NCBI RefSeq assembly: GCF_019218285.1
Contig: NZ_JAHUZG010000001.1
Location: 372,001 to 436,000 of the forward strand
Source of the DNA: Antarctobacter sediminis
GTDB taxonomy: Bacteria; Pseudomonadota; Alphaproteobacteria; Rhodobacterales; Rhodobacteraceae
DNA: 64,000 bases
Direction of reading: 5' to 3'
Positions 44,508-53,301 of this stretch are shown here, in pieces (positions within the stretch are counted from its first letter, which is position 1; every line of letters begins with the position of its first letter). The notes below the pieces were generated by a model that worked only from the letters and a program-made list of their open reading frames with translations, searched no databases and was not told the origin of the DNA. Made by a program: the position numbers and the translations under genes.

Positions 44508-44960
44508 ATGCCCCATGATATCGTGAACGGCCACATTGGCCACCATCACCACCACCCGCATGATCACAATCACAGCCATGATGCGGACCACCTGCACAGC
44601 CATCTGCCGCCCGAGGACGAGGCCGCCGAATTGCAGGTTCTGGCGACGCAATTCATCGACGGGTTCGTGCAGGCCGCCGACAAGGCCAGTTACCTGCGTC
44701 TTGCCGGTGTGCCCTTCGAACGGCCCGGCGCAGGTGGCGACAGGGCGCTGAAACTGGTGGACGTGGAACTGAAGACCGAATGGCAGGTGGGCACGGCCTC
44801 ACCGTCATTCGGATCGCGTGAGCTGAGTTACCTGCCTTTTCCCGGCGAAATGGTGCGCGAGCGGACCAATATGGCGCTTGTCTATGTCTCGATGGCGGAA
44901 AAATCGCTTTGGGACATTCGCAGCTTTCTGCAAGAGCGGGTGGCCGGGCAGGGGAGGTGA
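44508..44960 (+). CDS. His-rich small protein, candidate metal chaperone for GdmH
   Basis: This 150-residue protein has an extremely His-rich N-terminus (residues 9-32, GHIGHHHHHPHDHNHSHD and more), followed by a compact domain (about residues 40-145) that I do not recognise (LQVLATQFIDGFVQAADKASYLRLAGV; ELKTEWQVGTASPSFGSRELSYLPFPGEMV). It starts 21 nt after gdmH behind AGGAG. GdmH is nickel-dependent, and its known cyanobacterial helpers are HypA/HypB-like; no such genes are here, so this protein may fill that role by binding nickel with its His tract. That role is inferred. Confidence 0.65.
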   Translation: MPHDIVNGHIGHHHHHPHDHNHSHDADHLHSHLPPEDEAAELQVLATQFIDGFVQAADKASYLRLAGVPFERPGAGGDRALKLVDVELKTEWQVGTASPSFGSRELSYLPFPGEMVRERTNMALVYVSMAEKSLWDIRSFLQERVAGQGR

Positions 44961-44982
44961 ACCCGCCCGGACATGGCTGCGC

Positions 44983-46974
44983 TCAGATCAGCAGGGACTC
45001 GGGGGTCACGTCGGTCAGCATGGTGTCACGCAAGATCACCGTGACTCCATCGTCCTCAAAAACAAGGTCGTCGCCTTGCTGGACGAACTCAGCCATGGCG
45101 TCGGCGCTGTCGGCATAGCCGAAGCCGCGCAGGTCCAGCGTGTCCCAGCTTTCGAAATCGGTGACCACATGGGTGCCGTCATAACTGGGGTCAAAGACGA
45201 AAGTGTCCGACAGGTCGCCGCCGGACAAGGTCGAATTGCCGGCACCGGGGTCCAGCACGTCGTCCGGGCCAAGCGCCCGTGTCCATGTTTCAAGGTCCTC
45301 TTCCATCAGGCGGCGGAATTCGGGGCTTTCGGCAAACTGCGAAACCACCAGTTCGCGTGACGCGCCGTCTCCGAGCAAGGCCAGCCAATAGGCTTTGCCC
45401 CCGGCGTCGGCCCCCCGGTTCATGACGTTGCTATAAAGCAGTTCGATGAACGCCTCGTCACTCAACGCACCATAGGTTGCCTGAAACTCGGGGCTTTGCA
45501 CGAAGCCGGAGATCACCTTGAAATAGCTCGCGCCATCGGCCAATTTGCCGGTCCAGTAGGAATGACCGCCCGCATCCGGCGCGCGATCCAGTGTTGCCTG
45601 ATACAGGCGAAAGGCCATACCGGCATAGGTGGTCGAGGCACCGTCCATCTGGTCGCCATAGAGCGCGTCGTCGCCCGCCTGTCCGCGCAATGTGTCCGCC
45701 CCGGCCTGACCGATCAGCGTATCCGCTCCGTCGCCGCCTTCCAGCAGGTCATTCCCGCGTGCGCCGTCCAGCAGGTTGGCTCCGGCGTTCCCGACGATAT
45801 GGTTTGCCCAGCCGTTGCCGATGCCGTCGATATTGCCACTGCCTGTCAGGACCAGATCCTCGACCTCGGGCGCATCAGCCCAAAGCCGGAACGTAACGGA
45901 TGAGTTGATCAGGTCGTGGCCTTCGTCCGCTTCTTCGATCACGACATCATCGGCGTGATCGACATAGTAGACGTCGTTGCCGGTGCCGCCGATCAGGGTG
46001 TCCACCCCCTTGGTGTCCTGAAGCGTGTCATCGCCGGCCATGCCATAGATCAGGTCATTGCCCCATGCACCGTTCAGCGCGTTGTCGCCGCTGTTCCCGG
46101 TTAGCACGTTGTCGCCACCATTGCCCGTACCGCGCAGGTCGGCGCTCCCGGTCAGGGTCAGGTTTTCAAGGCTGTGCCCGAAATCCCGCAACTCGAAATC
46201 GACGGATGCACGCACAAGGTCGGTGCCCGCGCCATCCTCTTCGACGATGACGTCGCCTGCGTGGTCGACGACAAAGATGTCGTCCCCGTCGGTCCCCACC
46301 AGCGTCTCTGCGCCGTCCGTGCCTTGATCCTGCATCTCTGCCAATGCGGCGACGAGGCTGTTTGCCAAGGCAATGCTGGCGGCGTCGGAATAATGCAGCC
46401 CATCGGCGAACATCTGTGCCGGGGTCAGCCCCGCGGCCACAAGCACGGGGTCGGGCTGTACCGTCACGATTCCGGCGGTGTTCGCCCCAAGCGCGATCAG
46501 CTCCGCCTGTATGGCGTCCCAGTGCTGGCGCTCAGAGGCGGCGGGGGCATGATCGGACAGGCCCGAAATCACGATGGGCGCGGTTTCCACGCCGGTGTCC
46601 CGATTGCCAAGCGCCGCGGCCACGGAGTGGCGGAATTCGGTCATCAGGTCGTGGAAATCCGGCGCATAGTCGGCAGGCGTGCCGGATCTGTCGGTGTCGC
46701 CTTCGCCTTGGACCCAGATCACACCAGCCACATAGCCGTCCGGCGTCGCCTCCAATGCGGCGACGGTTTCCTCGACGATCAATGTGCGCATTTCGCCGGG
46801 CGTTTCCCAATCGGTCTTGCCATCACGCGCGCTGGTCAGCGGCGCTCCCGAGGAATAGACGCGCACCAGCACGTAGTTGCCCGGACCATAAGTTTCGTCC
46901 AGCGCGTCAATGACCTCGCCCGCAATGCGACCAGCATTGCTTTGCCCAGCCAATACAATGATGGGCGTACCCAC
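44983..46974 (-). CDS. Secreted SGNH-hydrolase/RTX protein with DUF4214 domain
   Basis: This 663-residue protein combines an N-terminal SGNH esterase domain of the sialate-O-acetylesterase type (residues 1 to about 215; Ser12 in GQSNAG, GVIWVQGEGDTD, and the C-terminal Asp-x-x-His in FADGLHYSD) with RTX calcium-binding repeats (about 225-430; GGTGNDVYYVDH, GARGNDLLEGGDGADTL) and a DUF4214 region (about 440-560; QATLDRAPDAGGHSYWTGKL). It lacks a classical signal peptide and would leave through a type I system, which is not encoded here. It starts with GTG behind GGAGGT. It probably deacetylates a polysaccharide outside the cell. Confidence 0.8.
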   Translation of the reverse strand: MGTPIIVLAGQSNAGRIAGEVIDALDETYGPGNYVLVRVYSSGAPLTSARDGKTDWETPGEMRTLIVEETVAALEATPDGYVAGVIWVQGEGDTDRSGTPADYAPDFHDLMTEFRHSVAAALGNRDTGVETAPIVISGLSDHAPAASERQHWDAIQAELIALGANTAGIVTVQPDPVLVAAGLTPAQMFADGLHYSDAASIALANSLVAALAEMQDQGTDGAETLVGTDGDDIFVVDHAGDVIVEEDGAGTDLVRASVDFELRDFGHSLENLTLTGSADLRGTGNGGDNVLTGNSGDNALNGAWGNDLIYGMAGDDTLQDTKGVDTLIGGTGNDVYYVDHADDVVIEEADEGHDLINSSVTFRLWADAPEVEDLVLTGSGNIDGIGNGWANHIVGNAGANLLDGARGNDLLEGGDGADTLIGQAGADTLRGQAGDDALYGDQMDGASTTYAGMAFRLYQATLDRAPDAGGHSYWTGKLADGASYFKVISGFVQSPEFQATYGALSDEAFIELLYSNVMNRGADAGGKAYWLALLGDGASRELVVSQFAESPEFRRLMEEDLETWTRALGPDDVLDPGAGNSTLSGGDLSDTFVFDPSYDGTHVVTDFESWDTLDLRGFGYADSADAMAEFVQQGDDLVFEDDGVTVILRDTMLTDVTPESLLI

Positions 46975-47078
46975 TGCTCACCTCCAGTCACCCCCGCGCG
47001 AGAGACTGGCAAGCGACTGTTAACGCAGCCTTTGAAGGTCTGAGGAAAACCTTAACGATTTGAACCGGTTTGAAGCGA

Positions 47079-47864
47079 TCAGCCCATGTCATGGCGGATC
47101 GCCGCCAAGAGCAGTGCGCCAAGCTTGGCGTTGCCGTGCAGCACGTCGTCTGCCTGTTGCTGACCGCCCTCGGCCAGTCGGGGACCGCCGCGCATGAACT
47201 CGGCCTGTGTCAGACAGCCCTGTGCCAGCGTCGTGGAAGGTTGCGTGACAAGACGCGCGTTGCCGATGGTCCCGAAACAGCCCTTGTGGGCGGCGTTCAG
47301 ATCCTGCGACAGCGCGTCTCCGTCGCCATTGCGGACCACCCTGCGAAAGACCGGGTACTTGCCGTCATCCTGCAAAAGCGCGTCTGACGGGTAGGGCTGT
47401 GGCACCACCCAGACCGGGCCAGGCGCGGCGCGGGCGATCAATGCGGCCAGCGAGGCCCCGGTCAGGGCCGACAGGGCCGCGCGGTAAGCGGCACGGGTCA
47501 GAAGCGGTCGGGCTTTTGGCAGGGTGTCGCCGGAAAGGGCCCGGGACAACGCCTTGGCCCCCGACGGCCAGCCAGACACATGGTGATCCTGTTGCAGGCG
47601 TACCGCGGCAAAGGCCGAGGGCACCAATCCGGCCAGGATCACAGCGTCAAAGGTGCCAAGATCAAGACTGTCCGCGGTGCCAAGGGGGCGCAGCCTGTCG
47701 CGGAAGGCATCGGTCGAGGCCCGCAGAACCTGTCCGTCCATTGCGACCTCCGATGCCGCAAGTCCGGGTTTTGCAAAGACGGTCAGGGTTTCGCCGCGCG
47801 GATCCTGCCGGTGCGCGGCGATCAGCATGGCGGCGTGGGAGTCCCCGATCAGGCAGAGCTTCAT
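47079..47864 (-). CDS. SGNH-hydrolase-like protein
   Basis: This 261-residue protein begins with LCLIGDSHAAMLIAAH, the GDSH version of block I of SGNH hydrolases, with Ser as nucleophile. Later catalytic blocks are less clear: a C-terminal acid and His may lie in ADDVLHGNAKLG. No signal peptide is seen, so it acts in the cytoplasm or as part of a surface-glycan machinery. It overlaps the GSCFA gene upstream (TGATG), so the two are an operon; a GTG at 47867 is an alternative start. The likely theme is acyl modification or recognition of an exopolysaccharide. Confidence 0.65.
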   Translation of the reverse strand: MKLCLIGDSHAAMLIAAHRQDPRGETLTVFAKPGLAASEVAMDGQVLRASTDAFRDRLRPLGTADSLDLGTFDAVILAGLVPSAFAAVRLQQDHHVSGWPSGAKALSRALSGDTLPKARPLLTRAAYRAALSALTGASLAALIARAAPGPVWVVPQPYPSDALLQDDGKYPVFRRVVRNGDGDALSQDLNAAHKGCFGTIGNARLVTQPSTTLAQGCLTQAEFMRGGPRLAEGGQQQADDVLHGNAKLGALLLAAIRHDMG

Positions 47865-48934
47865 CACAGACGCTCCGGCGGGGCAAAGGCTTCCAGCAGT
47901 GCTTCTTCGCAGATTTCATCTGTGCGCTCCGAAGCTGCGGCCGGGGCGGCGGCCGTTTTTTGGATCTGAGGCCGCGGCACGCCGCCCAGTTCCGGATGCG
48001 CGCCGAAAAAGACCGACATGACCGTGGCCACGCCCTCGGGCGTCACGGTGCGAAGGTTGTCGTTGTAAAACCGGCTGGCGAAGGGTGTCCCGGTGATGAT
48101 TTCATAGGAGGGGACATAGTCCATCCCCTCGTCCAGTGCGGCGACCTCGCCGGCCGCTGCGCGTAACACGGATTTCGAATAGGTCGTTGCGGCCAGAACG
48201 TGATCGCCGCTGGCTGTGGCGGTCAAAGGCACGGGGGACACGGTCAAGAGGATCCGAATATCGGGAACCCATGACCGCAACCGCGCGATCGCCTCTGTCA
48301 GATCCTCGTGGACTTCGGCAAAGCCTTGGTTGACGAAGACGTGTCGCTTGGGGTCGAACTCCCCGCCAACCACGCCGGGAGCGGTCGGGAAGACCAGTCC
48401 GGTGTCGCGGTCGGCCCAACATTCGGTCAGGCCCAGAGTAAAGACAAAGACATCCGTCCGATCGAACATGGCCCGTACGCGGCGGAGGTGATCGCGGCGA
48501 AAGGCGCAAAGCTCCAGTTCGGTGGCAAAGCCTTCGGGTTCGACATTGGGGCGCAGCCCGTCGATCCATGCATCGCCACGCCGCCAGAGAGCCTCTTCGT
48601 GCAGGCTGGCATCTTCGGCGTCTTCCAGCAATTGCCGCAACTGGCGCGCGGTATAGACGTTGCCGTACCGGGCAGAGAACAGGCCATAGCCATGCCGCCG
48701 CGCGACCTCGACCGGCATCAGCGGCGGGGCGGGCTCAGCGTCGACCAGCTCCAGCGCCGAGGCGCGGACATAGGTCGCGATGTTCTGGGCGAAACAACTG
48801 CCCGCCGTGGCAATGCGCATTCCGGGACGCAAGGCGAACTTGGGGGCATAAAGCCGGTCCAACAGGAAATCCTCTGCCTCGCGGCAGGGTTTCCAGAAAG
48901 CAGAGGGCGGCAGATTGGCGTAGGGCATGGGCAA
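47864..48934 (-). CDS. GSCFA-domain protein
   Basis: This 356-residue protein carries the name-giving motif in IATAGSCFAQNI near residue 45 and further family blocks such as VFVFTLGLTECWADRDTG and LLTVSPVPLTATA. GSCFA proteins are SGNH-like and occur with capsule or exopolysaccharide genes; their reaction is not established. Together with the following SGNH-like gene and the SGNH-RTX gene, it makes a small set of likely surface-glycan esterases. The last 50 residues (Ala-rich) look disordered. Confidence 0.75.
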   Translation of the reverse strand: MPMPYANLPPSAFWKPCREAEDFLLDRLYAPKFALRPGMRIATAGSCFAQNIATYVRASALELVDAEPAPPLMPVEVARRHGYGLFSARYGNVYTARQLRQLLEDAEDASLHEEALWRRGDAWIDGLRPNVEPEGFATELELCAFRRDHLRRVRAMFDRTDVFVFTLGLTECWADRDTGLVFPTAPGVVGGEFDPKRHVFVNQGFAEVHEDLTEAIARLRSWVPDIRILLTVSPVPLTATASGDHVLAATTYSKSVLRAAAGEVAALDEGMDYVPSYEIITGTPFASRFYNDNLRTVTPEGVATVMSVFFGAHPELGGVPRPQIQKTAAAPAAASERTDEICEEALLEAFAPPERL

Positions 48935-49706
48935 AGCCTATGGGTCCAGCGGTGCCAAACTAAGGCAATTTCGCAAAATTGCTGTGACGCGACCGCCGGG
49001 GCGCGCCACAGCCTGCGAAACCGGCGATTTGTTTCGAATGATTCGCATTCCGTGCAGAGGGGACCGGCGGCGGGGTTCTCCAATACCGCGCGGGTTGCGA
49101 GATTGATGCGCCAAGCGCGACAGTGGCAAAGAGATTGTGGCGGCCATGTGGCGGCGGATCCGACCCATCCGGTAGAAAATCTATTGTTGCCGTAATCGGA
49201 ACAATTTGCCAGCCGATTTCCGGAATTTTGCGAAATATGGCGCAAACATATTAGATTTCCACCAGATTTGGGGGTCATTCGTTTCCGAAAAGCGAAAAGT
49301 TCTTTCGACAATCTGAGGCAAATTCAGGGCGAATATGCCTAAACCTGTCCAATTCCCGCCCTCGTTGATCCCGAGTCTGCCATTTTCTCCTTCTCGGAAC
49401 GCGGTGGGCAAAGTATTAATTTTATCCAAGCCCAACTGGGGGGTGAAGACTGCTGGCCACGGGGGCGGCCGCTGAACCGCTCGCATCCATTGATGCGAAG
49501 TGAAGCGAGGATGGAGAATCCGTCCGTGCCGCAAAGGCATCTTCGTTCACGTCAAGACGTGGGCAAGAGGCGCGCGATCACTTCGCAACAAAACAGGCAT
49601 GGCGAGCACGCGAGGAAACGGGCAGTGCCGTGCGCATTGTCAGCGCAAAAGCGCATTGGCGCGAGGGGCCTGGCCCTCGTTTGGATTGTTATGAGGGTCG
49701 AATAAA
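48935..49706. other. 772-nt intergenic region without a convincing gene
   Basis: This gap between the divergent GSCFA and RTX-Hint genes is richer in A and T than its surroundings, especially 49180-49440. It contains short inverted repeats: GCAATTT/AAATTGC (48965-48982), GAATG/CATTC (49036-49050) and TTTGCG/CGCAAA (49228-49247). TTTCGCAAA-like words recur. Small open frames are present, but they lack codon bias and ribosome sites. The region probably holds promoters for both flanking genes, possibly with a regulatory RNA. Confidence 0.4.
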
Positions 49707-52676
49707 ATGGCTGATTTGGTCTTGGAATGGGGTTCGCTTGGTCCGTTTGGGACCAACCTCACGGATGCTGATGGCGGGGTTTCCGCAACCGTCGACGCGG
49801 GCGGCGTTGCCGTCGATATTTCCTTCGATGCCCTGAGCGCGGGCGGCTCGGCCTTTACTTTCAACGCGCCGGGATTTGTTGCCCCGGGCGAGACCTTTTC
49901 GAACCAGTCCTTCCTCAAGCTCTTTGGCGAAGGTGGCCCGGCCGCCGGTGACACCTCCAGCACGGTTCTGGATTTCCGCGCGACCAACACCGACCTCTAC
50001 ACCGACGCGGCGCAGAATGTTTCGTTCCGCATCAACGACATCGACGTCGGCGCGGGTGGCGACCTTTTCGAAAGCGGCGCCGGGTTCGAGGATATCGTCA
50101 ATGTGACCGCATTTGGTCCTGACGGCACCGAGGTTCCGGTGACGCTGTCGCTGGGATCGGCGATCACGAACACCGGCGGCGACCTGACCGGTGGCATTGA
50201 ATCCGGCTTCGAAGACGGCGCGGTTTCTGTGCTGGTCGAGATCACCGGCCCGGTGGCCAGCATCCAGATCGAATATGCCAACGGCGCGGTCAGCCAACAG
50301 GGTGTGACCATCTCGGACATCGAGTTTTCGACCGTCGATGTGACCGACGAAAACGATGATCCGGACGCCGCTGACGACAGTGCAACCACCACCGTGGGCA
50401 CGCCGGTGACCGTCACGCCGCTGACCAATGACAGCGACCCGAACGGTGACCTGCTGACGATCACCGGTGTGACGCCCCCCAGCAACGGCTCGCTGGTGGA
50501 CAATGGCAATGGCACCGTGACCTATACGCCCGATCCGGGGTTCATCGGCACCGATACCGTCGATTATACAATCTCGGACGGCAATGGCGGCACCGACACC
50601 GCCACGATCACCTTCTACGTGACCGACCCCGAGAACGTGCCGCCGGTGGCTTTTGACGACTCGGCCGAAACCGACGAAGACACCGCGGTCATCATCACGC
50701 CGCTGGCCAATGACGTTGATCCCGATGGCGATGACTCGCTGCTGGTGGTCGACAGCATCACCCAGCCGGCCAATGGCACCGCGACGCTCAACAGCGACGG
50801 CACCGTGACCTATACGCCCGACGCGGGCTTTACCGGCACCGATACCTTCACCTATGAAGTGCGCGATCCGGGTGGCGCGGGCGACACTGGCGTTGTGACG
50901 GTGACAATCTCGGAAGATGCGCCGCCGCGGATCGACACCGATGTGTTCCCGGTGGCACCCGGCGACCAACTGCTGGATCCGCTGAACGGACTGGATGAAG
51001 ATCCCGATCCCACGGATGATCTGGACAATATCGTGGGCGACGGGACCGCCGAACTGATCGAGACCGGGGATGATGCGGACACGATCATTGCCAACGGCGG
51101 CGACGATACCGTGAACCCGGGCATCGACGATGACTATGTCGAACTGGGCGGCGGCAATGACTCGCTCTTCGATATTCAGGGCGCCGATACGATCCTTGGC
51201 GGGCAGGGCGATGACACGATCATCGCCGGCACCGATACGTTCTCGGACTACGAGGGCGACGATCCGGCCTTTGCACCGGGAACACCGCTTGCGGATCTGG
51301 GCTTTACCGCCGATCCCAACCAGAACGACGGGCGTGACTCGGTCCAGGGCAACCGGGGCAATGACTATATCGCCACCGGGGATGATGCCGATACGATCGA
51401 CGGCGGCGGCGAGAACGATACGCTCGACGGCGGTATTGACGATGACCTCATCATGGGTGGTCAGGGCGACGACTCGTTGATTGGCTCGCACGGGTCGGAC
51501 ACGCTGGATGGCGGTCAGGGCAATGACTATATCGACGGTTCGAACATCGCTTCGCTGGAAATGACCGACGACGTCGACGTCAACACCGAGAACGACCGTG
51601 ACCTGTTGCAGGGCTTCCTCGGCAACGACACGCTGATCGGCGGCGACGATGACGACACGCTGCAAGGCGGTTCGGGCGATGACTATCTTGACGGTGGCAT
51701 CGACGAAGACCTGCTGACCGGTGGCGGCGACAACGACACGCTGGTCGGTGGTCAGGGCAATGACACGCTGAACGGCGGCGCCGGAGACGACAGCATCATG
51801 GGCGGTTCCGACCGTGACGTGATTATCGTGGACAGCGCGGCGGACGGCATCGGCGATACCGTGGACGGTGGCTCGGGCGGCTTCGTCGATCAGGTCAACC
51901 CCGAGGATCCGCCGAATCAGGACTATGACATCCTCGATCTGTCCGGTGTCGGCGCCAAGGATGTCGACTGGCGTATCGTCAACGAAACGGTCGACAGCAA
52001 CGGCAACGGTCTGGACGGCACGATCGAATATCTCGACGGTCAGGGCAATGTCATCGGCACGATGGACTTCTTCGAGATCGAGGAAATCGTGCCCTGCTTT
52101 ACCCCCGGCACGCTGATCGCCACACCCGAGGGCGAGCGTCTGGTCGAAGACCTGAAGGTCGGTGACCGGGTCATCACCCGCGACAACGGCATCCAGGAAA
52201 TCAAGTGGGTGGGCCGCAAGGACCTGACCGGCTTTGACCTGGCCCGCAAGCCGCACTTCAAGCCGATCCTGATCCAGAAAGGGGCGCTGGGGAACAACCT
52301 GCCCGAGCATGATATGCTGGTGTCGCCCAACCACCGCGTGCTTGTCGCCAACGACAAGACGGCGCTCTATTTCGAAGAGCGTGAGGTTCTGGTGGCAGCC
52401 AAGCACCTGACCGGGTTGGACGGCGTGGACGAGGTCGAGGCCAATGGCGTCGCCTACATCCACGTGATGTTCGACAGCCACGAGGTCATCCTGTCGAACG
52501 GCGCGTGGACCGAAAGCTTCCAGCCGGGCGATTACAGCCTCAAGGGCATCGGCAACGCTCAGCGTCAGGAAATCCTCGAACTGTTCCCGGAACTGGAACA
52601 TGCCGAGGGGCTCAAGGCCTATGCATCGGCCCGCCGCTCGCTCAAGAAACATGAGGCGGCGCTGCTGACGCAGTAA
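49707..52676 (+). CDS. Large secreted repeat protein with cadherin-like, RTX and C-terminal Hint domains
   Basis: This 989-residue acidic protein has four parts. Residues 1 to about 210 are an unrecognised beta-rich domain. Two tandem cadherin/Ig-like repeats follow at about 215-410 (DDSATTTVGTPVTVTPL and DDSAETDEDTAVIITPL, each ending in YTPDPGFIGTD-like text). RTX nonapeptide repeats occupy about 440-730 (GGQGNDTLNGGAGDD). From Cys797 a Hint domain follows (PCFTPGTLIATPEGERLVEDLKVGD, HDMLVSPNHRVLV). The Hint part could cleave and attach the protein, as in bacterial intein-like proteins of this group. It has no signal peptide, so type I export is expected. It is preceded by the long intergenic region and ends at a strong terminator. 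Confidence 0.8.
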   Translation: MADLVLEWGSLGPFGTNLTDADGGVSATVDAGGVAVDISFDALSAGGSAFTFNAPGFVAPGETFSNQSFLKLFGEGGPAAGDTSSTVLDFRATNTDLYTDAAQNVSFRINDIDVGAGGDLFESGAGFEDIVNVTAFGPDGTEVPVTLSLGSAITNTGGDLTGGIESGFEDGAVSVLVEITGPVASIQIEYANGAVSQQGVTISDIEFSTVDVTDENDDPDAADDSATTTVGTPVTVTPLTNDSDPNGDLLTITGVTPPSNGSLVDNGNGTVTYTPDPGFIGTDTVDYTISDGNGGTDTATITFYVTDPENVPPVAFDDSAETDEDTAVIITPLANDVDPDGDDSLLVVDSITQPANGTATLNSDGTVTYTPDAGFTGTDTFTYEVRDPGGAGDTGVVTVTISEDAPPRIDTDVFPVAPGDQLLDPLNGLDEDPDPTDDLDNIVGDGTAELIETGDDADTIIANGGDDTVNPGIDDDYVELGGGNDSLFDIQGADTILGGQGDDTIIAGTDTFSDYEGDDPAFAPGTPLADLGFTADPNQNDGRDSVQGNRGNDYIATGDDADTIDGGGENDTLDGGIDDDLIMGGQGDDSLIGSHGSDTLDGGQGNDYIDGSNIASLEMTDDVDVNTENDRDLLQGFLGNDTLIGGDDDDTLQGGSGDDYLDGGIDEDLLTGGGDNDTLVGGQGNDTLNGGAGDDSIMGGSDRDVIIVDSAADGIGDTVDGGSGGFVDQVNPEDPPNQDYDILDLSGVGAKDVDWRIVNETVDSNGNGLDGTIEYLDGQGNVIGTMDFFEIEEIVPCFTPGTLIATPEGERLVEDLKVGDRVITRDNGIQEIKWVGRKDLTGFDLARKPHFKPILIQKGALGNNLPEHDMLVSPNHRVLVANDKTALYFEEREVLVAAKHLTGLDGVDEVEANGVAYIHVMFDSHEVILSNGAWTESFQPGDYSLKGIGNAQRQEILELFPELEHAEGLKAYASARRSLKKHEAALLTQ

Positions 52677-52683
52677 AAGGCTC

Positions 52684-52714
52684 GCCGGAACGGAATATGC
52701 AGCCCCGTTCCGGC
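52684..52714 (+). other. Hairpin downstream of the RTX-Hint gene
   Basis: GCCGGAACGG (52684-52693) and CCGTTCCGGC (52705-52714) form a perfect 10-bp stem eight bases after the stop codon. There is no T-run after it; it probably protects the 3' end or works with the following terminator. Confidence 0.5.
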
Positions 52715-52749
52715 GCACGACGACCCTCGCGCCCGGAACGGATACCACT

Positions 52750-52788
52750 GAGACGGGGCAGCCTTGGCTGTCCCGTCTCTTGAGTTTT
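52750..52788 (+). terminator. Rho-independent terminator after the RTX-Hint gene
   Basis: GAGACGGGGCAGCC (52750-52763) and GGCTGTCCCGTCTC (52766-52779) form a 14-bp stem with one G-T pair and a 2-nt gap between the arms, followed by TTGAGTTTT. It is the clearest intrinsic terminator in the window. Confidence 0.75.
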
Positions 52789-52891
52789 GGGCAGGTCCGC
52801 GCAATTCGAACGAGTCCAATTGTAGATTTCAGGAGTTGGAAAACCTCTTCGGTCAAGATCCGCCCGAGGCTATCAGAAAGGCGGCCGTGGG

Positions 52892-53278
52892 ATGGGTCAG
52901 GAACAGGTTTGTTTGATCGTCGACGATTTGGAATTTGACCGGCGCATGATGCGCCGTGTCATGGCAAAACACTGTCCGGATGTGCCTCTGGCGATCGCGC
53001 GCAACCTGACAGAGGCGCGTCAACGTCTGGCTGCGGGCGATGTATCGATCCTGTTCCTCGACAATGCTTTGCCCGACGGGATGGGCGTCGATTTCCTGGC
53101 CGAGATGAAAGACAACAAGGCGTTGAAGGCCGTGCCTGTCGTTATCGTCAGCGATTTTCCTTCGCCCTTCATGTACGCCAAGGCACAGGCCGCCAATGTC
53201 TGTGAGGTCTGGTCAAAACGCGAATTTGTGGGGGATGCGGTGCGCCGCGTGCTCAGGAAACATCTGCGGGCCCACTAA
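52892..53278 (+). CDS. Stand-alone response regulator receiver protein
   Basis: This 128-residue protein is a single receiver domain. The acidic pair is Asp11-Asp12 (LIVDDLEFDRRMM), the phosphorylation site is Asp57 (FLDNALPDGMG), the Ser in VIVSDFP takes the switch position, and the Lys lies in VWSKREF. There is no output domain, so it works through protein contacts, as CheY- or DivK-like proteins do. No histidine kinase gene is next to it. Its partner is unknown; being downstream of the RTX-Hint gene beyond a terminator suggests an independent unit. Confidence 0.85.
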   Translation: MGQEQVCLIVDDLEFDRRMMRRVMAKHCPDVPLAIARNLTEARQRLAAGDVSILFLDNALPDGMGVDFLAEMKDNKALKAVPVVIVSDFPSPFMYAKAQAANVCEVWSKREFVGDAVRRVLRKHLRAH

Positions 53279-53301
53279 ATCGCAGGCGCGCAGGTTTTTT
53301 T

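Noticed and set aside
49182-49540. 119-codon minus-strand ORF in the long intergenic region
   Set aside because: It has no ribosome site, no codon bias like the neighbours, and no recognisable protein pattern.
51000-51840. Periodic repeats that resemble a CRISPR or satellite array
   Set aside because: The period and the translated GGxGxDxxx units show RTX nonapeptide coding repeats, not constant repeats with variable spacers.
52095-52676. Hint region as a splicing intein
   Set aside because: There is no C-extein after the domain and no homing endonuclease; it is a C-terminal Hint domain of the self-cleaving type, not an intein interrupting a host protein.
49689-52856. 1055-codon open frame on the minus strand opposite the RTX-Hint gene
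   Set aside because: It is the mirror of a GC-rich repeat gene. The plus strand shows real domains (cadherin-like, RTX, Hint) and a ribosome site; the minus frame shows only periodic Asp/Val/Ile echo of the repeats.
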